From contig WNNJ02003330.1 in assembly GCA_012934845.2 (NCBI GenBank), forward strand, positions 1 through 64,000: a stretch of DNA of 64,000 nt, read 5' to 3'. This document shows positions 22,354 to 31,411 of the stretch, piece by piece. Below the pieces are notes generated by a model. The model was not told the DNA's origin and ran no database searches. It worked only from the letters and a program-made list of their open reading frames with translations. Source of the DNA: Pomphorhynchus laevis (Eukaryota; Acanthocephala; Palaeacanthocephala; Echinorhynchida; Pomphorhynchidae). The first letter of the stretch is position 1; each line of letters starts with the position of its first letter. Both the position numbers and the translations under genes were made by a program.

Positions 22354-25300
22354 ATGATTATAAGCAATTTATTTTCACTTCATCTACGGTCTAAATATTC
22401 TGCTTTGACAACAGTCGCTAAGTTTGCATCATCGGGTACGTTTTCATTTTATCAAGTTGGAATTCGCCACTGATTTGATATTTTTTATGAGATGTCAATA
22501 TTTAATGAATATCATTCACGATTTTGCTTATAATTTTACAAAATATAGCTTTAAATGTGATTAAATTAATATTTCAATTTATCCAAAAATGGTTCAATTT
22601 TTGGATAAACCAATATTTATATTAAACCAAATTTTTTAAATTGGCTCAATATGATGGTAGAATGTGAATCACTATGCTCTGGGAGCATTCATATTAAAAA
22701 TCGTAAATGTTGCAAAAAGCAGCATTCCGATTACATGCAGACAGACTTCCTTATCATACATAGACGAGCTGATGGTGTTCGGCAGAACTAATCAGTAAGG
22801 TAAACCACCATCAGTCGTTTGGCTGCCTTGGGATATATTTAAAAGTCATCTTCAATAATTTTCTTATATTTGTTGATCATTCTGCCTACTATCTAGACTT
22901 TGTCACGACCATGGTTTCTCAGTTCATACTGTAGCCTGATTTCCATCTTATCTCTCCAATCGCGCTTTTTGTGTTCATTCAAACTCTTCTTCATCTATAT
23001 CTTTTTCCATCTCACACAGAATTCCAAAATGCTCCGTTTTAGGTCCTCTTCTTTTCTCCCTTCTTCTCGGTGACTTTGTTAAATTTCTCGTGACCATGAC
23101 TTCTATCTGATGCAGTATGCCGATGATATCCTTCTCTACTTTCATGTGCATCATATCTGTATCCACTACCTCGCTACTTCTGCCAGAAATTGTCTTATGT
23201 CTATCTCTAACCATCTTTCCTCTATTATTCTAGGTATTAATCCTGAAAAGTCTATAATAATGTGGATCATTCATCGTCACCTCAACATAACTCTACCTAT
23301 TTTATCTGTTAATTCAACCATTCTCCCAATCGTTGACAATATGATTTTCTTAGATTTTCACTTCGACAATTTCCTTTCACTCAAACCTTTTGTTCATGAC
23401 AAAGTTCGCGCTTCTTTCTTCATTCATGATGACCTCCGTCGTATTCGTAGTCTGATCGACATCCTCTCTTATCTCGTTCTTATAGCGCCTCTCCTATTCT
23501 CCAAAATTGATTATTGCCTTATCTTGTTTGCCAACTCTTCTAATTCTGCCCTTTTACTTCTCCAACGTATCATCAACTCTTCTTATCGTGTCCTCTTGCG
23601 TCTTGGCCGCTTCGACCATATATCCCATAAATTTCCTGTGTATCTTGGTACACAATTAACCTCCGTGCCGAATTTCGTTTGCGTATTGTTACCTTTCGTA
23701 TTCTTTTTTGCCACTCACCATCCTACTTACGCCTTGCTTAACTTGATGATTCTCGCTATGCCTCCTTGACTCTGCGATCAAGTAATTCTCTATTTCTCCA
23801 CGTCCCTCTGCACTCAACCATCTATGGCATCCGTTATTTTAACGTAACGTATCCACTTGTCTTGAATTCCTTGTCAGCTTACGTCCGTTCTTACTCGTCG
23901 CTTCCACTCTTCAAAATTGTCTACGTTCATGCACTATAGTTCATCCTCCACAAAAAATCAAGAAATCAATTTCCTCAACATTGTATCCAACTCACAATTC
24001 TATCATACATCTTAAACGAACTACTTAACATTTTCCCCGACGCCTTGGCACATTCCACTCATCTCCCTTATCTTCAATGTCATCAACATTTTTATTTTAC
24101 ATTCTATTGTTTTTGTTTTCTTGCTTGTACTTTTTCTTCTATGTGGCATTGTAAGCGCGCATAGACGTGCATTTGCCATTATAAATAAATTAATAAATAT
24201 AATATATAAGATATATAATATTATGTCAATTTTTTTAAACAATTATTAGACATTTTTAAAACAATTTTTTAGACAATTTATTAATCACAAAAGAATACGA
24301 CTGTTTTTAATATTTTAATAAAATATTAAATTTAAAAATAACTATATATAAAGAGGTGGAGGAGTTGTAGCATTCGATCGACATATATAAGATAAAATAT
24401 TATTTACATAATAATCAGGATATTGTTTTTAACAGACAATTTATTAATCACAAAAGAATACAACTGTTTTTTATATTTAAATAAAATATAAATAAAAAAT
24501 TACTATATATAATCATGATAATAATCATATTAAGCATAATAATTACATCAATCACATCCTTATTCCGGTTTAGGTATATTGAGCTTCATCAGCTAGTTCC
24601 TTCACAATAGTTTAAAAACATTTTAAAACATTTTATTGTTTTTGAAGCATTTTAAAAACATTTTAAAAGCATTTTACTATTATTTAAAAGAGAAAATTCG
24701 TTTCCAATCTGAATTATTACAAGAAGGCGAGGAAACAGGAATATTTATTTGATTAGAAAACTCCAATATTTCGACGGCACTACGGCACGTCATCTTCAGG
24801 GTTGTAAGTAGTTGTTATCAAGATATTTTAAACTTTCTTGATAACAACTATTTACAACCCTGAAGATGACGTGCCGTAGTGCCGTCGAAATATTTGATTT
24901 TTGTAATCAAATAAATATTCCTGTTTCCTCGCCTTCTTGAATAATATTATTTAAAAGCATTTTATTATTTAAATAATCTTAATGATGACTTATTCCAAAA
25001 TATTTTTGTAATTTGTTACGACATAGGCTATTAAACGTGTTAGTTAATATTTTTTTATGTTCCTATCTAAAATGTTTCCGATATAAAATAAAAATTTTGA
25101 TCCGCCTTAAGTTTTTCAATTTCTGAAAATTTAATTTTAATTAAATAATTTTCATTAAATTACAATTTAATTTCATCAAATTCAATACTAGTTCATTTAA
25201 TTATTCCGCTAGGATCAAAACGTTTTAACTTTTTTGCTTTTCGTTTCAAATATTAAAATCATTTTACTATTACCTATAATAAATGATGGTTAAATTTGAT

Positions 25301-27910
25301 GTACCATACGATTAAGGATATGATGCTTCAGCTTAACTGCAGGATGATCAAATAAATTCAAGAAATTGTGGAAACTATGACCAAAATCCACGTGTATGCG
25401 GGGTCTCTTAATTTTAAAATTTTATTTACCGACAATTAATATTTAATAGTTTAAGTTTGATTTTTTAAATAATAAAATAATTTGCACCTGTGTACATTAT
25501 AAATGCCAAATTTGCATATTAATTTATGCACTTTAAATATATAATATATGTAAATAATATATAAATAATATAAAGTGCATAAAATCATACCCGATATTTC
25601 CGTGGACCTTATTTTTATATCTTAGCATAAATCAGATAAGTTAACAGATTCTACGTATTTTATATTATTTACAAATAAAAAAATAATGATAAATAGAATT
25701 TAAATAATTAAATAATATATAATTATAAGAAAATATAAATAATAAATAATTATTAGAGTTGGATCAAAGAAAAGAAGAAATTATTTTTGATATTTCAATA
25801 ACTTCTGTTAGCATCTTCAGAATATTACCTGATTATGTAATTATGTAATTTTCTGAAGATGCTAACAGAAGTTAGCGAAATGTCAGAAATAATTTCGTAT
25901 TTTCTTTGATCCAGTTCCAATAATTATTTATCAATAATGGATCATTATCAACTATTTTAAATATATCAGCATTCTTGAATATTATAATGAAACAAGGTAT
26001 ATTATATATAATCTACATGTTGACATTATATTAATTGATGATACTGATCGTTAATCGGCGAAATATCAATTAAATATGTTTCTTGATGTTCCATCAAATG
26101 AATTATAAATAAAGAGCATAAAAGGCAGACATATAATATCATTATTGACATTTTATATTAGTAAATTTTCATATAATTTCAATAATTTTTATATTTAATC
26201 GATTTTAAGTATAGCTAGCATATGAACGAATCAATCCAACAAACAAAAGAAAAGAGACAACTTTTTTTTATATTTCGCTAACTTCTATTAGCATGTTCGG
26301 AAATTTTCTAAAGTAAATTTCTTTGTAATTTTCTGAAGATGCTAACAGAAGTTAGCGAGATATCAATAAAAAATTTACTCTTTTCTTTGATCCAGCTTCA
26401 ATAATTATTTATCAGTAATGAATCATTATCGACTATTTAAAATAAATAAGATTTTGTATAATTTATTTAAAAATCAGTTTGCACTAATATAAAATATAAA
26501 TTAAAAAATAAAGATAAGTAATTATTAATAATAAATTATTATATAATATTTTATTTAATTTAGATAACGATACAATTTAAAATTTAAACTTAAAATAAAA
26601 ATCAATTTTTATGAACTGACTAATAAATAACAGACGATGTATCATAATAAGGATTAAAGGTAATCAGGAAGAACTGATATAGGTTTCGACCCCTATTATT
26701 CAGCCCAACATAGCATCGGGGTCAAATACATGCTAATGACGTATTTCCTCTGATGAAATTTGATTATCTAGTGTAATATCTTTATCTAACACATGATATA
26801 TTTTATAACTTTCCAATTAAGAATTTATATTTAAGAATTATTTTTACACCAGAAAAGCTTTATTTATTTTTATTTTCTTAAGCTGCAACACGATCAAAAT
26901 TCAATGTTGCTGTGTTCAGTACAAAGACATATGATCGTGACTTTCTTAGTGCTCAATTAGCGAAGCTGAGAGATCCGGATATTTCACTAACGTTTAATAA
27001 GCAAACTCTTTCACTCGATACGGTGGATCGAGCCGTAAATTCACAAGCTATATGCATTTTTGTGAATGATCGTTGTGACAAGCCCGTTGTCGAAAAGCTT
27101 TCAAAAATGGGTGTCAAGATGGTTGCTCTTCGGTGTGCTGGCTTTAATAATGTTGACTTAAAAGCCACAAATGAACATAGTATCAAGGTATCTAGGGTGC
27201 CGGCTTACTCCCCATACGGTGTTGCTGAATTCAGCGTAGCGTCGTTGCTTAGTTTAAACAGAAAAATACACATTGGCTATGAACGAGTTCTTCGACATAA
27301 CTTTAGCCTTGAAAATCTAGTCGGCTTTGATGTGCACGGAAAGACAGTTGGGATTATCGGCGCTGGTAAAATTGGTCAATGTACAATAGCGATATATAAA
27401 GGTATGGGGTGTCGCGTTCTCGCCTATGACGCGTTTCCAAACCTCGATGCGGCAAAGGACCTTAAATTTGAATTTGTGCAAAGTCTAGATGAAATTTACA
27501 AGCAATGTGATATTGTCAGTATACATGCTCCTTTGACAGCTGACAATCATCACATGATCAATGCAGCCTCTATAGAGAAGATGAAGACAGGCGTAATGAT
27601 CATCAATTGTGGACGTGGTCCATTAGTCGATACCCGTGCTTTGCTTGCAGGATTAAAAAGCGGTCATATTAAGGGAGCTTGTTTAGACGTATACGAGAAT
27701 GAATCTGAATATTTTTACGATGATCATTCTCATAAAATCATCGCTGACGACCTTCTTAGTCAGTTAATTGCATGTCCTAACGTTCTGCTCACTTCACACC
27801 AAGCATTCCTTACAGAAGACGCACTTACCAATATCAGTGAATCAACTATGGCTTCAATTCAAGAAGTAGCTCATAACAAGAAGCTCAGTAACGAAGTTAC
27901 TCCCTCATAG
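22354..27910 (+). CDS. ldhA: D-lactate dehydrogenase (bacterial LdhA type) with mitochondrial-like presequence
   Basis: NAD-dependent reduction of pyruvate to D-lactate is inferred from close resemblance to E. coli LdhA. I read two exons, 22354-22435 and 26883-27910, joined in phase 1 across a 4.4-kb GT-AG intron, giving about 369 aa against about 329 in E. coli. Exon 2 holds essentially all of the enzyme: 'ICIFVND', 'ALRCAGFNNVDL', 'VPAYSPYGVAEF', the NAD-binding 'GIIGAGKIG', the catalytic Arg in 'NCGRGPLVD', the Glu in 'DVYENE' and the His in 'TSHQAFLT'. Exon 1 encodes MIISNLFSLHLRSKYSALTT..., which is Ser-rich, basic and without acidic residues, as in mitochondrial presequences. The frame alone would start at a GTG at 26912, which cannot be the true start in a eukaryote. 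The intron is full of repeats. The exon 1 junction is inferred and should be confirmed by RNA. A bacterial origin by transfer is likely. Confidence 0.85.
22676..22840 (+). repeat. Solo fragment of the 360-bp palindrome-bearing repeat
   Basis: 'gacttccttatca', 'agacgagctgatggt', 'ccaccatcagtcgttt' and 'ggctgcc' occur in the same order as in the tandem copies at 53040-53610. It lies in the D-LDH intron. Confidence 0.7.
22905..24195 (+). mobile_element. CR1/L2-like LINE, copy 2 (in D-LDH intron)
   Basis: It reads 'GPLLFSLLLGDFVKFL' (about 23040-23090), then in another frame 'MQYADDILLY' (23110-23139, the catalytic YADD), 'LDFHFDNFLSLKPFV' and 'LLFSKIDYC..LFANSS', 'LQRIINSSYRVLLRLGRFDH' in the frame 23110-23769. 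The 3' end carries 'cattgtaagcgcgc', 'gtgcatttgcca' and an AATA-like tail (about 24140-24195). It is the same family as 16953-17812 and 61855-63110. It is 5'-truncated, and the first part is frameshifted relative to the YADD frame. Confidence 0.78.
24196..24715. other. AT-rich intronic DNA
   Basis: It contains a short duplication of 'acaatttattaatcacaaaagaata' character (24274-24300 and 24436-24462) and nothing else that I can name. Confidence 0.5.
24720..24940. repeat. Foldback element FB1 with hammerhead-like motif in both arms
   Basis: This is an inverted repeat with arms of about 100 bp: 'caagaaggcgaggaaacagg' on the left and 'cctgtttcctcgccttcttg' on the right. The inner parts 'gacggcactacggcacgtc' / 'gacgtgccgtagtgccgtc' match perfectly. 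Each arm contains CTGAAGA, T, GACG...CGTC, GAAA (plus strand at 24860-24890, and on the minus strand in the left arm). It lies in the D-LDH intron. Confidence 0.85.
25630..25755 (-). repeat. PLE-associated tail repeat, partial copy D
   Basis: 'agttaacagattctacg' and the AT-rich body match the inverted tail repeat. The cap is replaced by foldback FB2. Confidence 0.5.
25742..25935. repeat. Foldback element FB2 with hammerhead-like motif
   Basis: The arms run 'aataattattagagttgga' on the left to 'tccagttccaataattatt' on the right. The right arm has CTGAAGA (25853-25859), T, GCTAAC, AGAA, GTTAGC and then GAAA (25877-25880): a perfect six-base-pair hairpin between hammerhead-like core boxes. The left arm carries the same motif on the minus strand, partly decayed. 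Confidence 0.85.
25891..26211 (+). repeat. 321-bp dispersed repeat, copy 1
   Basis: It is nearly identical to 59441-59761, with the same length and only about three or four differences that I can see. Both begin directly after the 'gttagcgaaat' end of a foldback motif. The insertion or duplication is recent. No coding capacity. Confidence 0.85.
26240..26412. repeat. Foldback element FB3 with hammerhead-like motif
   Basis: The arms are 'aaagaaaagagacaac' and 'tactcttttctttgatcc'. The inner 'cgctaacttctattagcat' faces 'atgctaacagaagttagcg'. CTGAAGA lies at 26333-26339, but the closing box is GAGA (26357-26360) instead of GAAA. It is a close relative of FB2. Confidence 0.8.
26440..26785 (-). 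repeat. PLE-associated tail repeat, copy E
   Basis: 'gactaataaataacagacg', 'taaaggtaatcaggaa', 'aggtttcgacccct' and 'catgctaatgacgtatttcc' follow the inverted order of the family. It ends about 100 bp before exon 2 of the D-LDH gene. Confidence 0.7.
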
Positions 27911-28495
27911 AGTAGCATTTCGATATGCTTAATTTAGGATTATTTATGTTTATCTAACAAATCGTTTCCCTAATTTTGTTTTTCATTATTATTTTTTAAT
28001 TAAAACGTTTTAATTGAAAACGAAAAGTTATAAACCGAAAACTTTTAACAAATTACTATTTTATTTTATAAAATGTGTTTTATAATCATTATTAAGATGA
28101 ATTCGTATTCATTATACAAAATGTAAAAATAAATATAATGTCATTTATGATCGATATTATTTCATATTACAATATGTCGTAGTGATTCATACCGACCTGC
28201 TTTGGTCCGTGAAGTAGTAACGACCCCGTTGGTCCGTGAAGCGAAATCATTGATTTACGGGTCGATAAAATGGTCCTGAGCTTCGTGGCGAGAAATTTAT
28301 ATATTTGAATTCTTTTATTACAATTTAAATTAAAACATTTAGATACCTTTGTTTTTATAAATAAACATCAACTTTAAATATCTTTAATTTTATGTAATTT
28401 ACAATTTTCAAATTACATAAAATTTATAAATAATGTTATTATACACAAATTAAGTTTAAAAAAACCAAAAATTACAAATAATAAATTGTGTCTAA
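27911..28495. other. Intergenic after D-LDH
   Basis: It contains an AATAAA-like signal near 28130, and 'ggtccgtgaag' twice at 28200-28245 in a small GC-richer patch. I cannot identify that patch. The rest is AT-rich. Confidence 0.45.
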
Positions 28496-28504
28496 GTCTT
28501 GTCT

Positions 28505-28695
28505 ATCGCTCGTCCCCTCAACCGTGTCCAGAACTCAACTAGCGTTACCGCGTTGAATGCCAACGCTCAGCCTCTGCAGCAGGAAATCCGTGGACTGCCG
28601 CTCTCCGGTCACTGCTGCTATTCGCCGACCTATTTCGTGCATTAGGCATTCCGCCTATGGGTCCAACGCATCATGCGTTTCCACGGCGACCGGCA
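28505..28695 (-). mobile_element. C-terminal fragment of a second RLE-type LINE
   Basis: The minus strand reads 'PVAVETHDALDP', a stop, then 'AECLMHEIGRRIAAVTGER' and 'DFLLQRLSVGIQRGNA'. The order and the 'QR...QRGNA' end match the last part of the RT/endonuclease protein family represented at 7426-10440, where the equivalent is 'ARLFQRSSIA*MRGNA'. GC content is far above the flanks. The protein pieces differ from the first copy, so it is a different lineage. Confidence 0.7.
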
Positions 28696-28949
28696 CAAAA
28701 ATTTAAAAAAACACTATAAAATTTTAAAAATTTTATGTAATTTGAACTTATTAATTCCCTCCGCAGCTGATTTGCTTATATTTTTACATGAAATGTAGGC
28801 GTGGTCTTAATGAAGTAATGGTGGATTCGAATTGCGAATAATAGTTACCGCCCACACCAACTATAGAACATGAATTGTGTACTTTGGTATATAAGCCAAA
28901 TATAAAATCAGCTTGAGTGGACCTCATTAGCAGTGAGCTCACTTGAGTT

Positions 28950-29092
28950 CTTGAGATCTTTCTAGACTTTGAATTATTTTGTGTATGATTAGTATCAATG
29001 AATGATTCATTTTGATATATTTTGATTCATTTTCATTCACAAATGTTGAGATTATTTCCGTTGCTGACATAAATATGATATTTTGGACGTGA
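28950..29092 (+). repeat. Left direct repeat flanking the Tc1/PLE cluster
   Basis: 'ttcttgagatctttctagac' and 'ttatttccgttgctgacata' recur in order at 30985-31090 as 'ttcttgagatctctctaaac' and 'tctttccgttgttgacatag'. The two copies enclose the transposase relic and the PLE. Confidence 0.7.
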
Positions 29093-29109
29093 TGATACTT
29101 TAAAACTAA

Positions 29110-29545
29110 CTTAATCAATAAAAATGAATGCTTCAGAAAAAAATCTTGTTCTAATTACCAAAATGTTTGAGCATACTCAAACCGCAAGTCAATTGTACGC
29201 TCGGTATTACCAGCTGTAGGAACCGAAAGTACATTTTTTACGGTGTTGTGAAAATTGCGAAGGCACCTAACAACCAAAGATGTTGAAATGATGTTAAAAT
29301 CATTTCTAACTTGGGTTACGATCTCGACAAGAGAAAGTAAACAATTACAATCAATAATCCATTGTCGTATATTGTTTCTTTGAATTTCAGATAGTTTTGA
29401 TGGTCGTTTTCCACATATAGTCTTTGATTGTTCCTAACCCATTTGTAGAAATTATATACAATATTTGATAATGCGGTTCTGGCAAGCTAAGAAGATGTGA
29501 GATCGATGCAGCATTATTACCATCAATTGAGAGTGCTACGTGATC
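29110..29545 (-). mobile_element. Tc1/mariner transposase N-terminal relic
   Basis: The minus strand reads 'AASISHLLSLPE' (helix-turn-helix start), then in a second frame 'RPSKLSEIQRNNIRQWI' (the GRPRKLS linker region of Tc1-like transposases) and 'LRFEYAQTFW' (usually RLEFAKxHxxW, just before the first catalytic Asp). The DDE catalytic part is not present. The copy is truncated and frameshifted. Confidence 0.65.
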
Positions 29546-29757
29546 TTAATTCAGAAGATACTTAAGTTCATAAAAATCCAATAAAACTTAGGTTCACATG
29601 TAGTGCTTTTAAATGTACATTAAAACCACCTTATGTTTATATGAATAAAATACTTAAAGTAATTAAAGCACATTTCAAAAAATATTGCAAGGTAATGGAA
29701 ATTAATACTGGTATAAAACACTATTTCAATATAAATTCCACAAAAAAATTTTTATAA

Positions 29758-30660
29758 CACACAAAAGGAATAAATTTTCAAAATATAAATACATACGATT
29801 TTAGTACGATTTATATAAATCTAGATTTAGTAGATATTAAAGAATCGTTAGTAAAATTAATTAATCTTATATTCGGAAAAAGATATACATATATATGTTA
29901 TAATAATTATAACGCCTATCTAACAAAAATTAAACCATCAAATAAATATAAATATACGGATAAAATTGAATTAATAGAATCCTTAAATATTTTGATAAAT
30001 CAAAATTATTTAAAAGTAGGGACATCTATATTTAGACAAGTAAAAGGTGTTCCAATGGGTGGTAATAGTAGCCCAATTATAGCTGACTTGTTTTTAAGCT
30101 TTATAGAATATGAATTTGTTCATAACTGTGTAAAAACTAAATCTAAACAATATAAATATATGAAATATATGTTTCGATACATTGATGATATATGTGTATT
30201 TAATTCTAATAATTTTTATTCAATTAGTGAGCACATTTATCCAGAAAGCCTTATTCTTAACAAAACCAATATTAATGATAAAGAAGGTGTATATCTAGAT
30301 ATGAACATTAAATTAACATTAACTAAAACTACTATTAATTTATATCGTACAGATGACATATTTAAATTTACAAGAAACATATTTTTGCATGAGCATTCAT
30401 GCATACCATATAATATTAAATATAATACATTAAATAATGGAATATTAAGAATAGCCATAATATGTAACGATATAGGCTTTCTTCAAAATTATTTAAATAA
30501 TTTAATAAATGCATATTTTAAACTAAGTTACTATAAAAATAACATCAAGCAGGAAATAGTAAAATATATAAATCAACACAATAATATTAAAAATAAATTA
30601 ATAATGATAAGCGGAAAATTTTTATGGATAATAAATAATATACTTTGTATTAGAATATAA
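29758..30660 (+). pseudogene. Penelope-like reverse transcriptase, partial
   Basis: The open frame of about 300 codons runs from a stop at 29755 to 30660. It has 'YDFSTIYINLDLVDIKESL' (palm motif A region), 'GVPMGGNSSPIIADLFLSFIE' (about 30046-30105) and 'FRYIDDICVF' (about 30175-30203, the YxDD box). This motif set is typical of Penelope-like elements and differs from the LINEs in this window. The N-terminal part continues upstream in the same frame before the stop (about 29640-29754). No GIY-YIG endonuclease was seen in it. The coding region is strongly AT-rich, like the host, which suggests long residence or AT-adapted codon use. A tail repeat follows at once. Confidence 0.75.
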
Positions 30661-30985
30661 TACAAGATAATCAAATTTGATCAGACGAAAACGTCATTAA
30701 AAAAGTCATTAAAAGAGCAGTTTCTCTTTGTGACCTCTAATCCTAATTCTAATACAACGTCTGTTATTTATTAATCAATTCATAAACATTGACTTTTAAT
30801 TCAAATTTCAATTTATTATTTTAACTTGATAGAATTTATATAAAATCTTATAACAATTATTTATAATTATTTATTATCTAATTATTAAATTTTCATTTAT
30901 TGATTTAGCATTATTATTTTTATTTATTTTTATTTATTTTATAATTATATTAAATACGTAGACTCAGTTAGCTGAATTGATTCTT
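30661..30985 (+). repeat. PLE-associated tail repeat, copy F (directly after the RT)
   Basis: The block order 'gacctctaatccta', 'tctgttatttattaatcaa', AT-rich body, 'acgtagactcagttagctga' is that of the dispersed family. The cap is degenerate here. Its place, immediately behind the PLE stop codon, is the basis for linking the family to PLEs. Confidence 0.7.
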
Positions 30986-31092
30986 GAGATCTCTCTAAAC
31001 TTTGAATTATTTGGTGTGTGATTGGTTTTCAATTGATGATTCATTCAGTGATGTTGCGATTCTTTCCGTTGTTGACATAGAAATTTTTGGCC
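30985..31092 (+). repeat. Right direct repeat flanking the Tc1/PLE cluster
   Basis: This is the partner of 28950-29092. The similarity is clear but diverged, so the duplication is not recent. Confidence 0.65.
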
Positions 31093-31411
31093 TGACCATA
31101 ATCAATGCAACAGTGACTATATTGGATTCAAGATTACCATAATCAATGCAACACTGACTATTAAAGATGAAAATCACTCTTATCGTAATTACCTAAAAAA
31201 TAATATATAATTATTTAATGTTATAATAATCTTACACAAATACACCCACTTATAATTGCTAATATTTGACTGTAAAGTATTTGCATTGCATTAATTTAGA
31301 AGATTTTATTCTTTTTTCAATATAAATTAATAATTCTTTATTGTAGCCGTGTGCACTTACGAAAAATTTGCATTGCATTTGGTAGAAACATGTACAGTTT
31401 TATTATAATAG

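Noticed and set aside
26912-26914. GTG as start codon of the D-LDH protein
   Set aside because: Eukaryotic genes start at ATG. The frame continues upstream to a splice acceptor at 26882, and a matching first exon with ATG exists at 22354.
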